Notes under the pieces: model-generated
What the model was told of the DNA's origin: nothing
Seen by the model: the letters and a program-made list of their open reading frames with translations, nothing else
Databases searched by the model: none
Source of the DNA: Enterocloster bolteae
Lineage (GTDB): Bacteria; Bacillota; Clostridia; Lachnospirales; Lachnospiraceae
DNA: 64,000 nucleotides
Direction: 5' to 3'
Assembly (NCBI GenBank): GCA_021772025.1
Contig: JAETNT010000006.1
Location: forward strand, 1 to 64,000
Position numbers and translations under genes: made by a program
Part shown: positions 29,601-36,908 of the stretch, piece after piece
Layout of the letters: each line of letters opens with the position of its first letter
Numbering within the stretch: the first letter of the stretch is position 1

Positions 29601-30329
29601 ATGCTTACATTAGAGAATGTATCCTTTGACGTAAAAGACGAAAAAGGAGAAAAGGATATTATTAAAGATTTAAGTCTTACCATAGACGACAACAAATTTG
29701 TGGTCATTACCGGCCCAAACGGCGGCGGCAAGTCTACTCTGGCGAAACTGATTGCCGGAATCTATACGCCTTCCGCCGGTAAAATTTATTTTAACGGCCG
29801 GGATATTACAGAAGCATCTATTACCGAGAGAGCGAATATGGGGATCAGCTTTGCATTTCAACAGCCGGTGCGGTTTAAAGGAGTTCAGGTGCTGGATTTA
29901 ATCCGTCTGGCGGCAAAGGAAAAGCTGTCTGCGGCGGATGCCTGTAAGTATCTCTCTGAGGTAGGCTTATGCGCCAAGGATTATATTAACCGGGAAGTTA
30001 ACGCAAGCCTTTCCGGCGGCGAGCTAAAGCGCATTGAGATAGCAACGGTAATTGCCAGAAAGACCCGGCTTTCCGTATTTGACGAGCCGGAGGCAGGCAT
30101 TGACTTGTGGAGTTTCCAGAATTTAATCCAGGTGTTTGAGCGGATGAGGGAGAATACTCAGGGGTCTATCCTCATTATCTCCCACCAGGAGCGGATTCTA
30201 AATATTGCGGACGAGATTGTGGTCATCACAGAGGGCCGGATCTCCAAACAGGGCTCCAAAGAGGAAATTCTGCCTCAGATTTTGGGGACGGCGGCGGCAG
30301 TAGATGCCTGCAGCGTGTTAAGTCGGTAA
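29601..30329 (+). CDS. sufC: SufC-like Fe-S assembly ATPase
   Basis: 242 residues from ATG at 29601 (AGGAGG site just upstream); a longer frame from 29553 adds an unrelated tail and overlaps the promoter. ABC ATPase with Walker A GPNGGGKST (about 34), signature LSGGELKRIEIA (about 139) and Walker B VFDEPEAGIDLW. It lies 18 bases before a SufB/SufD-like gene and no transporter permease is present, so it is the soluble SufC ATPase that drives Fe-S scaffold remodelling, not a transporter. The order SufC then a single SufB-like gene matches minimal SUF-like (SMS) systems of anaerobes. Confidence 0.88.
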   Translation: MLTLENVSFDVKDEKGEKDIIKDLSLTIDDNKFVVITGPNGGGKSTLAKLIAGIYTPSAGKIYFNGRDITEASITERANMGISFAFQQPVRFKGVQVLDLIRLAAKEKLSAADACKYLSEVGLCAKDYINREVNASLSGGELKRIEIATVIARKTRLSVFDEPEAGIDLWSFQNLIQVFERMRENTQGSILIISHQERILNIADEIVVITEGRISKQGSKEEILPQILGTAAAVDACSVLSR

Positions 30330-30347
30330 TGGGGAGGATAAGAGAAT

Positions 30348-31286
30348 ATGGCACAGTTTGATCAGAAGATAGACGAGATTCAGATGCGTCTCTTGGCGGA
30401 GGTGGCAGACCTTCACCAGGTTCCGGCGGGGGCCTTTAACCTGCGTTCTAACGGACAGACGGCACAGAGAACGACTACTGCCAATATTGATATTGTTTCC
30501 AAAGAGGACGGAACCGGTATTGACATTAAGATCAAGCCTCATACCGTTCATGAGAGCGTACACATTCCGGTGGTGCTGAGCCAGAGCGGACTTACGGAGA
30601 TGGTGTACAACGATTTTTATGTGGGAGAAGGGGCGGATGTAGTCATTGTAGCCGGCTGCGGTATCCACAACAGCGGAGATCAGAAGTCTGAGCACGATGG
30701 CATTCATCGTTTCTTTATCGGCAAAAACGCCAAAGTAAAATATGTGGAGAAACACTATGGCAGCGGAGACGGCCGGGGAGAGCGGATTTTAAACCCTACC
30801 ACGGAGATTACCATGGAGGAAGGCAGCTACCTGGAAATGGAGTCGGTTCAGATTAAAGGAGTAGACTCTACGGACAGAAAAACCTCTGCTACTCTGGAGA
30901 AGAATGCCAAACTAGTGATTAAAGAGCGCCTTTTGACCCATGGAACTCAGGAGGCAAAGAGTACCTTTGTGGTGGATTTAAACGGCGAGGATTCCAGCGC
31001 CAACGTGATTTCCCGATCCGTTGCCAAGGAAGAATCCCACCAGATCTTCATTTCGCGGATTAACGGAAATACCCGATGCGCCGGTCATACGGAGTGTGAT
31101 GCCATCATTATGGATCACGCCAGAATCGAAGCGGTTCCCGAATTGACTGCCAACAATGTGGATGCCGCTCTGATCCACGAGGCGGCTATCGGAAAGATTG
31201 CAGGTGAGCAGATAATTAAGCTGATGACCCTGGGCCTTACGGAAGAAGAGGCGGAAGCTCAGATTGTCAATGGTTTCTTAAAATAA
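30348..31286 (+). CDS. sufB: SufB/SufD-like Fe-S scaffold protein
   Basis: 312 residues, much shorter than classical SufB (about 470) or SufD (about 420), matching the single-scaffold version of minimal SUF-like systems. The right-handed beta-helix core covers residues about 60-260, and the family's C-terminal signature is clear (GHTECDAII, then IEAVPELTANN, then LIHEAAIGKIAGEQ). Cys residues (CGIHNSG, ARCAGHTECD region) are candidates for cluster ligation. With SufC it would assemble [4Fe-4S] clusters for the many Fe-S enzymes nearby. No SufS, SufU or SufE is in the window. Confidence 0.88.
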   Translation: MAQFDQKIDEIQMRLLAEVADLHQVPAGAFNLRSNGQTAQRTTTANIDIVSKEDGTGIDIKIKPHTVHESVHIPVVLSQSGLTEMVYNDFYVGEGADVVIVAGCGIHNSGDQKSEHDGIHRFFIGKNAKVKYVEKHYGSGDGRGERILNPTTEITMEEGSYLEMESVQIKGVDSTDRKTSATLEKNAKLVIKERLLTHGTQEAKSTFVVDLNGEDSSANVISRSVAKEESHQIFISRINGNTRCAGHTECDAIIMDHARIEAVPELTANNVDAALIHEAAIGKIAGEQIIKLMTLGLTEEEAEAQIVNGFLK

Positions 31287-31317
31287 CTATTATATAAAAG
31301 TAACAGTTCAGCCATGC

Positions 31318-31382
31318 GAAGATTTAGAGCGAAAAAAGCGTTGAAAACTTGTTTTCATAAGCATTTTTCACTCTGAATCTTC
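31318..31382. repeat. Long imperfect hairpin after the SufB-like gene
   Basis: The 65-base element folds on itself: GAAGATT/AATCTTC, AGAG/CTCT, GAAAAA/TTTTTC, GC/GC and GAAAAC/GTTTTC pair in order, with single-base mismatches between them and a TT loop. No T-run follows, so it is not a standard terminator. It may be a processed RNA element or a dispersed palindromic repeat. Confidence 0.55.
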
Positions 31383-31482
31383 ATAGGGCGGACGCCCGGC
31401 GCTTCTTGTCCGCAATACGCGAGCAAGATTATTGTGTATTTTGCATAAAAGGGATGCGCCGAATTTTTGGGAAAAATCACTT

Positions 31483-31512
31483 TTGAAAAAATGCACCGGA
31501 TTTTGTTATAAT
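31483..31512 (+). promoter_or_regulatory. Promoter of the subtilisin-like protease
   Basis: TTGAAA (31483-31488), 18-base spacer, TATAAT (31507-31512), giving a leader of about 80 bases. Confidence 0.65.
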
Positions 31513-31598
31513 TATATTATTGAAGAATTCTCCCGCACGATTTTACATAACCTTCCTGTCCGGCGCATAAACTGGCAAAAAGCTGTGGCAGAAATATT

Positions 31599-33338
31599 AT
31601 GCAGGATCAAAAACTGGAAAATCTTTTAAATCTGGCTCTGGATGCGCCGCCGGAAGATTTTGAACAATCTCAATCTCTTCAGGTGGGATACAATTTTGTA
31701 CAAAAAACCTGGGAATTGATTGTTCGGTACAGCGGGGATTTAACTCCCCTTGACTCTATGGGGGTAAAGAGGGAAGAACTGCTGAACGGGTATGCAATTT
31801 TAACGGTTCCGGAAGAACAGGTGGAAGCGGTCAGCAGCCTGACGCAGATTGAATATGTGGAAAAGCCCAAGCGTTTATTTTTTGCCCTGAATCAGGGGAA
31901 AAGCGCCTCCTGCCTGGGAGCGGTTCAGACCGGAGGGCCCGGAGGGCAGGCGTTTCGTTCCGGCCTTTTAAATCTTACCGGAAGGGGAGTGATTGTGGCG
32001 GTAATTGATTCCGGCATTGATTATCTCCATCCGGATTTTATAAAACCTGACGGAACTACCCGGATTCTGGAGCTCTGGGACCAGGATTTAAACCGGGTAT
32101 TTTCGGAAGAAGAAATTAATGAGGCTTTAGAGGCTTACCGGATTTCAGGAAGAGCGGCGGCCAGAGCTATCGTGCCCTCATCCGATTTAAGCGGACACGG
32201 AACGGCGGTAGCCGGAATAGCAGCGGGAAACGGCAGAGCAGGAGAGGGACAGTACCGGGGGGTAGCTTATGAGAGCAGGCTTTTGATTGTAAAGCTTGGG
32301 ACACCGGCCAGGGAAGGATTTCCCAGAACCACGGAATTGATGCGGGCTCTTAACTATGCGGTGAAAAAAGGAGTGGAGCTTTCAGCTCCTATTGTGATTA
32401 ATTTAAGCTTTGGCAATACCTACGGTTCCCACGACGGGACCAGTCTTTTAGAAACCTTTTTAAGTGACATTTCCGGATATGGAAAGACCACGGTTGTGGT
32501 GGGCACAGGCAATGAAGGAAGCAGCGCCGGCCATACCTCAGGCCGGGTGGAGCTCGGTCTGACAGCAGAGGTGGAGCTTTCTGTGGCACCCTATGAGACC
32601 GGGATGGGCCTTCAGTTATGGAAAAATTATGCAGATATTTTTACTATTAATCTTATCACTCCTAACGGGGAAGAAAGCGGCCCCATTGACAGCCGCTTGG
32701 GGCCGCAGACCCTGCGTTATCGGGATACCCGGGTACTCTTGTACTATGGAAAGCCCAGCCCCTTCAGCACGGCCCAGGAGATTTACTTTGACTTTCTTCC
32801 GCGGAGGGATTATTTAGACAGCGGAATCTGGCGGATCCGTCTGACTCCGGAAAAGGTGGTTACCGGCCGCTATGATCTGTGGCTGCCTTCCCGTAATATT
32901 TTAAATCCGGCTACCCGTTTTCTTTACGGAGATCCGGACACTACGCTTACGATTCCTTCTACTGCAGCCAGAGTAATTACAGTAGGGGCCTATGACGACT
33001 CCTATCAGGCTTACGCGGACTTTTCCGGAAGAGGATTTAACCGCAACGGCCTGGTGAAACCGGATCTGGCGGCTCCCGGAGTAGGAATTATGGCTCCAAA
33101 CCGTCAGGGAGGTTATGAACCGGTTACGGGTACTTCTTTTGCAGCGCCTTTTGTCTCCGGCAGTGCGGCACTTTTGGCTCAGTGGGGAGTGGTAGAAGGG
33201 GAAGATCCGTTTTTATACGGGGAGAAAATCAAAGCATTTTTTATCCGCGGCGCCAGACAGCTTCCGGGATATGATTTCTGGCCCAATCCGCAGTTGGGAT
33301 GGGGGACGCTTTGTGTGGCGGATAGTCTGCCGAGGTAG
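31599..33338 (+). CDS. Subtilisin-like serine protease (S8), Csp-like
   Basis: 579 residues with the complete catalytic triad: Asp137 (VIDSGID), His200 (SGHGTAVAG) and Ser513 (GTSFAAP), with the oxyanion region around GTGNEGS (about 303). An insertion of some 150 residues between His and Ser, a short N-terminal prodomain-like segment, and absence of a signal peptide recall the Csp germination proteases and related intracellular or spore-associated S8 enzymes of Clostridia. There is no spore gene adjacent, so that role is inference. Monocistronic: own promoter before and terminator after. The ribosome site is weak. Confidence 0.9.
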   Translation: MQDQKLENLLNLALDAPPEDFEQSQSLQVGYNFVQKTWELIVRYSGDLTPLDSMGVKREELLNGYAILTVPEEQVEAVSSLTQIEYVEKPKRLFFALNQGKSASCLGAVQTGGPGGQAFRSGLLNLTGRGVIVAVIDSGIDYLHPDFIKPDGTTRILELWDQDLNRVFSEEEINEALEAYRISGRAAARAIVPSSDLSGHGTAVAGIAAGNGRAGEGQYRGVAYESRLLIVKLGTPAREGFPRTTELMRALNYAVKKGVELSAPIVINLSFGNTYGSHDGTSLLETFLSDISGYGKTTVVVGTGNEGSSAGHTSGRVELGLTAEVELSVAPYETGMGLQLWKNYADIFTINLITPNGEESGPIDSRLGPQTLRYRDTRVLLYYGKPSPFSTAQEIYFDFLPRRDYLDSGIWRIRLTPEKVVTGRYDLWLPSRNILNPATRFLYGDPDTTLTIPSTAARVITVGAYDDSYQAYADFSGRGFNRNGLVKPDLAAPGVGIMAPNRQGGYEPVTGTSFAAPFVSGSAALLAQWGVVEGEDPFLYGEKIKAFFIRGARQLPGYDFWPNPQLGWGTLCVADSLPR

Positions 33339-33360
33339 AGTATAGTAGGTTTTTGGGATA

Positions 33361-33406
33361 GTAAGCACTTTATTTTATGACATACGATGTCGAATAAAGT
33401 GCTTAT
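33361..33406. terminator. Bidirectional terminator between convergent genes
   Basis: AAGCACTTTATT (33363-33374) pairs with AATAAAGTGCTT (33393-33404), flanked by T/A-rich sequence on both sides. It separates the protease gene from the convergent hemerythrin-like gene and can serve both. Confidence 0.75.
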
Positions 33407-33447
33407 TATACGTTTATTAATTTTCAGTATATGGTAAATAATCAGTC

Positions 33448-34350
33448 TTATTCCGAACCAACCTTCTTTTTTTTCGCTTTCCATACCCGGGAACAGAAGG
33501 CAAAGTACCCCAACCGTGTTTCAAACAACATACTATAGGGATACCGAGTCATATAATCCGCCCGGAACTCATCCCGGGTAAGCAGTTCTTTTTTACTGAT
33601 TTTGTATTGGAGATCCGACTTTACCAACCGGCTCATATATTGAAGGAATTGTTCCAGAATCTGCAAAGAAACTTCCTTTACCACCTTCGTATTCTGCATG
33701 GCAGAAAAACCACACAGCAAGCCCACTCCCCGCTGGATCAGCTGCTCCTCGGCACCCATAAGGATCTGTACTTTTCCGCCGTCATCGATATCGTAGCAAA
33801 GACGGTAATAATACGCTGTGCCGATGCTCCGGCCATCATAATGACTGTCTGCCAAGGTTGTTTTAATTCGAAATACATTCTGCATCGCCTGGCTAACCAT
33901 TTCTGCAGCAACCGTTACGTCCGAAGGATCGTAATAAAGTTCCTTCATCAGCCGTTCCCCTGTAATGTCCTGATCTTCGGTCATAATATGGCCTGTCAGC
34001 CACCCCAGAAGAATACTCAGGAAATGTTCCGCGGCACTTTGAGAATAATGGGACAGTTCCAAGGCCTTTTTCAGGGAAACCAATGTCTGATCCCGGAACG
34101 TATCATGGATTTCCTTATGCTTTACATAACCCGGATAATGAATCGAGCGCATATACGTCTCTTCTTCTGAAAAATGCTTTACCGTGTAATCTTCCAGATA
34201 CCGGATTCCTTCTTTGCAGGAATTTTTATAATTTGCCTCATTTTCCACCAGATGCATTAATTTCCCCACTACCCGAAACAGATTTGCATGAGCCGTGTCA
34301 ATCACCTCAACGCCTATATTCAGCCGTTCATTCCATATTACTTTATCCAC
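33448..34350 (-). CDS. Bacteriohemerythrin with unassigned C-terminal domain
   Basis: 300 residues. Residues 1-135 form a hemerythrin four-helix bundle with the di-iron ligands in the usual order: H21 (DTAHANL), HFSEEE, YPGYVKHKEIH, and HIMTEDQD. Bacteriohemerythrins bind O2, NO or iron and in anaerobes supply oxygen or redox signals. Residues about 140-300 form a second domain I do not recognise; it has no HAMP, kinase or DNA-binding motif. Stand-alone gene, convergent with the protease. The combination suggests a soluble gas- or metal-responsive effector. Confidence 0.8.
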   Translation of the reverse strand: MDKVIWNERLNIGVEVIDTAHANLFRVVGKLMHLVENEANYKNSCKEGIRYLEDYTVKHFSEEETYMRSIHYPGYVKHKEIHDTFRDQTLVSLKKALELSHYSQSAAEHFLSILLGWLTGHIMTEDQDITGERLMKELYYDPSDVTVAAEMVSQAMQNVFRIKTTLADSHYDGRSIGTAYYYRLCYDIDDGGKVQILMGAEEQLIQRGVGLLCGFSAMQNTKVVKEVSLQILEQFLQYMSRLVKSDLQYKISKKELLTRDEFRADYMTRYPYSMLFETRLGYFAFCSRVWKAKKKKVGSE

Positions 34351-34530
34351 ATCAATCTCCCTCTCTCCCTTTTCTGTTCTTTCGCTTTTCCGATTTTACC
34401 TTATCTTCAATTATAATGCTTTCCGTTTTTTTGTCTATTTTTTGAAAAAATAATGGTATGTACAATTTAGCCCTTAATAGGTATTTATAATATATATATA
34501 GTATTTATAGCATTTTTTGTCGAAAGAGGA

Positions 34531-34536
34531 TATAAT
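34531..34536 (+). promoter_or_regulatory. -10 box of the molybdenum island's first gene
   Basis: TATAAT at 34531-34536, 52 bases before the ATG, within a very AT-rich stretch. No consensus -35 at the right spacing, suggesting a weak or activated promoter. Confidence 0.4.
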
Positions 34537-34588
34537 ATTGTTTATAAAATTTCATTGACGATAATTATTAGAGAAAAGGCGGAAAAGG

Positions 34589-35620
34589 ATGAAGGAAATC
34601 AACACAAGAGATGCGGCAGGACATGTGCTTTGCCATGACATTACCCGGATTATTAAGGGAGTGACAAAGGATGTGGTTTTTTGCAAAGGGCACGTAATTA
34701 CAGAAGAGGACATCCCGGTATTGCTAAGTGTGGGAAAGGACCATCTATATGTGTGGGAGAAGAATGAGAATATGCTTCATGAAAATGAAGCGGCAGAAAT
34801 TCTGTATTCTCTCTGTAAAAATGCATACATGCGGCCGTCGGAGATAAAAGAGGGAAAAATCGAAGTCATTGCAGAACGCGACGGTCTGCTGAAAGTAGAT
34901 AAGGAGCGATTAAACCGCATTAACGGACTGGGAGAGATGATGATTGCCTCCAGGCATGGAAATTTTCCGGTAAAAGCAGGGGAAAAAATTGCAGGGACAA
35001 GAATTATCCCTCTGGTCATTGAGAAAGAAAAAATGGCACGTGCAAAAGAGATATGCAAAGACAGACCGATTTTTAAGCTTATGCCCTTTTTACAGAAAAA
35101 GGCCGGCATTGTGACGACGGGAAATGAAGTGTATTATGGAAGGATCCAGGACACGTTTACTCCGGTTATTGAAGAGAAACTGGCGGAATATCATGTGGAA
35201 ATTATCGGCCATGAGGTAAGCGACGATAACCATGAGAGAATTACTGCCTGTATCCGGAAATTACTGGATCAGGGAGCAGATCTGATTCTCTGCACCGGCG
35301 GGATGAGCGTAGATCCGGATGACCGCACGCCGCTGGCGATTAAGAATACAGGGGCTGAAATCGTAACCTATGGGGCGCCGGTGCTTCCCGGAGCAATGTT
35401 CCTTTTGGCTTATTATGAGGGAGATATCCCGATTATGGGGCTTCCGGGCTGTGTAATGTATGCGAAAAGAACGATTTTTGACTTGGTGCTGCCGCGGATT
35501 ATGGCGGGAGAAAAACTTGAGGAAAAGGATCTCTCTATACTGGGAGAAGGGGGACTGTGCCTGTCCTGTCCGATATGTACATTTCCAAACTGCGGATTTG
35601 GGAAGGGAGGGGACTGCTAG
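34589..35620 (+). CDS. Molybdopterin-binding (MoCF-domain) protein
   Basis: 343 residues. Residues about 165-320 form a MogA/MoeA-type MoCF domain (GIVTTGNEVYYGRI; VSDDNHERI; ILCTGGMSVDPDDRTP; GLPGCVMY), the fold that binds molybdopterin or adenylylates it. The N-terminal 160 residues lack the MoeA domain pattern and are not recognised. The C-terminus is Cys-rich (CxxCxxCx4C plus a terminal Cys), which could bind metal. It begins the molybdenum island, directly abutting moaC. Related proteins accompany molybdenum hydroxylase clusters; here a cofactor-handling or sensing role is inferred. Confidence 0.75.
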   Translation: MKEINTRDAAGHVLCHDITRIIKGVTKDVVFCKGHVITEEDIPVLLSVGKDHLYVWEKNENMLHENEAAEILYSLCKNAYMRPSEIKEGKIEVIAERDGLLKVDKERLNRINGLGEMMIASRHGNFPVKAGEKIAGTRIIPLVIEKEKMARAKEICKDRPIFKLMPFLQKKAGIVTTGNEVYYGRIQDTFTPVIEEKLAEYHVEIIGHEVSDDNHERITACIRKLLDQGADLILCTGGMSVDPDDRTPLAIKNTGAEIVTYGAPVLPGAMFLLAYYEGDIPIMGLPGCVMYAKRTIFDLVLPRIMAGEKLEEKDLSILGEGGLCLSCPICTFPNCGFGKGGDC

Positions 35621-36091
35621 ATGGGACTGACACATTTTGACCAGGAAGGAAATGCGGTTATGGTTGACGTGACGAAAAAGGAGATCACAGAGCGGGAGGC
35701 ATCTGCGAGAGGCAGAATTCAGGTAAGCAGAGAAGTCTATGAAACAGTAAAAAATGGTACGGCCGCAAAGGGCGATGTACTGGGAGTCGCCAGGGTGGCA
35801 GGAATTATGGCGGTAAAACAGACTTCTGATCTGATTCCGCTGTGTCATGTACTGCCCTTAACAAAAGCGTCTGTAACTTTTCAGATGCTGGAGGACAGCT
35901 GCGAGATTGAGGCGGTCTGTACGGTAAAAACGGTAGGAAGGACCGGGGTGGAAATGGAGGCTCTCACCGGTGTGTCGGTGGCGCTTCTTACGGTCTATGA
36001 TATGTGTAAAGCTATCGATAAGGGTATGGTGATCCAAGGGATCTGTCTGGAAAGAAAAAGCGGCGGAAAGAGTGGGACATATGAAAGATAA
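35621..36091 (+). CDS. moaC: Cyclic pyranopterin monophosphate synthase
   Basis: 156 residues, starting immediately after the previous stop with GGGAGGGG upstream. MoaC converts the MoaA product to cyclic pyranopterin monophosphate, the first isolable precursor of Mo cofactor. Signatures: [29 protein letters not shown] and the [20 protein letters not shown] region ending in MCKAIDKGM with the catalytic Lys. MoaA is encoded 8 kb further on. Confidence 0.96.
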   Translation: MGLTHFDQEGNAVMVDVTKKEITEREASARGRIQVSREVYETVKNGTAAKGDVLGVARVAGIMAVKQTSDLIPLCHVLPLTKASVTFQMLEDSCEIEAVCTVKTVGRTGVEMEALTGVSVALLTVYDMCKAIDKGMVIQGICLERKSGGKSGTYER

Positions 36092-36785
36092 ATTTCAGGC
36101 GCAAATGATTGAGGGATTATCACTTTTAAAAGAAGCGGAGCCTGATACGCTGGAGAGGATCAGGGAATACGGAAAAATGCAGGAGTTTCCTAAAGGAAGT
36201 CTGGTTATCCGCGCAAAGGAACCGTTGGAATATGTTTACATACAATTAGAGGGAAAGTCGATTGTCTATAATCTGACCCACACCGGAAAACGAAAAATAT
36301 TATTTATCTTCGGCAATGGCGCATTGCTCAATGAGCATGTGCTGAATGAGCATCATTCGGCCACGTACTGCGAGACCATTGAGAAAAGCCGCATTTTTGT
36401 TATTCCTGCCAGCAGCTTTGTGCGCTGCATGGAACAGGATTTTGCCCTGGCCCGGGCAGTGATTGCAGCTCAGGAGAGGAAGGTTTGGAGGCTTGGCCAT
36501 CAGCTTAAAAATACTATGGGAAGTATCTACATGGAGCGCAAGCTTGCGGCAAAGCTTTGGAAGCTTGCCAGGGACTTCGGCATCAGAGCGCCGGAAGGGA
36601 TTGAAATTAATATTAACCTTTCCGTTACGCTTCTTGCGGATATGCTGGGGACATCCAGAGAGACTGCGTCAAGGCTTTGCCGAACCCTTGTGGATTACAG
36701 GCTGATTCAGATGAGGGGAAAACGGATCATCATTTTAAATCCGCAGAAAATATCTGCATTTTACAGGACAGGAGAAATAAAATAA
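36081..36785 (+). CDS. Crp/Fnr-family regulator
   Basis: 234 residues from ATG at 36081 (a GTG at 36072 is also possible); the start overlaps moaC by 11 bases. Cyclic-nucleotide-type beta-barrel (residues about 20-130), long dimer helix, and winged HTH near 175-225 ([20 protein letters not shown]). It lacks the N-terminal Cys group of Fnr, so it is not an Fnr-type oxygen sensor; a heme, nitrogen-oxide or redox ligand is possible as in HcpR or Dnr proteins. A GTGA-N6-TCAC palindrome stands between it and the molybdoenzyme gene. It is probably the local activator. Confidence 0.88.
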   Translation: MKDKFQAQMIEGLSLLKEAEPDTLERIREYGKMQEFPKGSLVIRAKEPLEYVYIQLEGKSIVYNLTHTGKRKILFIFGNGALLNEHVLNEHHSATYCETIEKSRIFVIPASSFVRCMEQDFALARAVIAAQERKVWRLGHQLKNTMGSIYMERKLAAKLWKLARDFGIRAPEGIEININLSVTLLADMLGTSRETASRLCRTLVDYRLIQMRGKRIIILNPQKISAFYRTGEIK

Positions 36786-36804
36786 TATCTGCAATTTCAA
36801 GAAG

Positions 36805-36828
36805 ATTTCGTGACTTACATCACGGAAT
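36805..36828. promoter_or_regulatory. Crp-type palindrome in class II position
   Basis: The core CGTGA-CTTACA-TCACG (36809-36824) is a perfect GTGA-N6-TCAC Crp-family site, with outer bases ATT/AAT also symmetrical. Its centre (36816.5) is 41.5 bases before the start predicted from the -10 box TAAAAT (36846-36851), the classic class II activator spacing. No -35 consensus is present, as expected for an activated promoter. The regulator encoded just upstream is the likely ligand. Confidence 0.72.
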
Positions 36829-36845
36829 TTTTTTGTATTTATTGG

Positions 36846-36851
36846 TAAAAT
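36846..36851 (+). promoter_or_regulatory. -10 box of the molybdoenzyme operon
   Basis: TAAAAT at 36846-36851 predicts transcription from about 36858, 51 bases before the molybdoenzyme ATG. The -35 position is occupied by the Crp-type palindrome. Confidence 0.55.
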
Positions 36852-36908
36852 ATTGTCATTAAAATGTGTCTACTGGAACGGGAGTTATTTTGACAGATAG
36901 GAGGAGCG

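Larger units (their letters stand above)
31287..31598. other. Intergenic region with two hairpins and a promoter
   Basis: Holds a long imperfect hairpin at 31318-31382, a smaller GCGGAC/GTCCGC hairpin at 31388-31413, and the protease promoter. A 65-codon frame at 31432-31629 has no ribosome site or recognisable features and is not accepted. Confidence 0.5.

Noticed and set aside
31432..31629. 65-codon frame between the SufB-like and protease genes
   Set aside because: No ribosome site; it overlaps the protease promoter and start.
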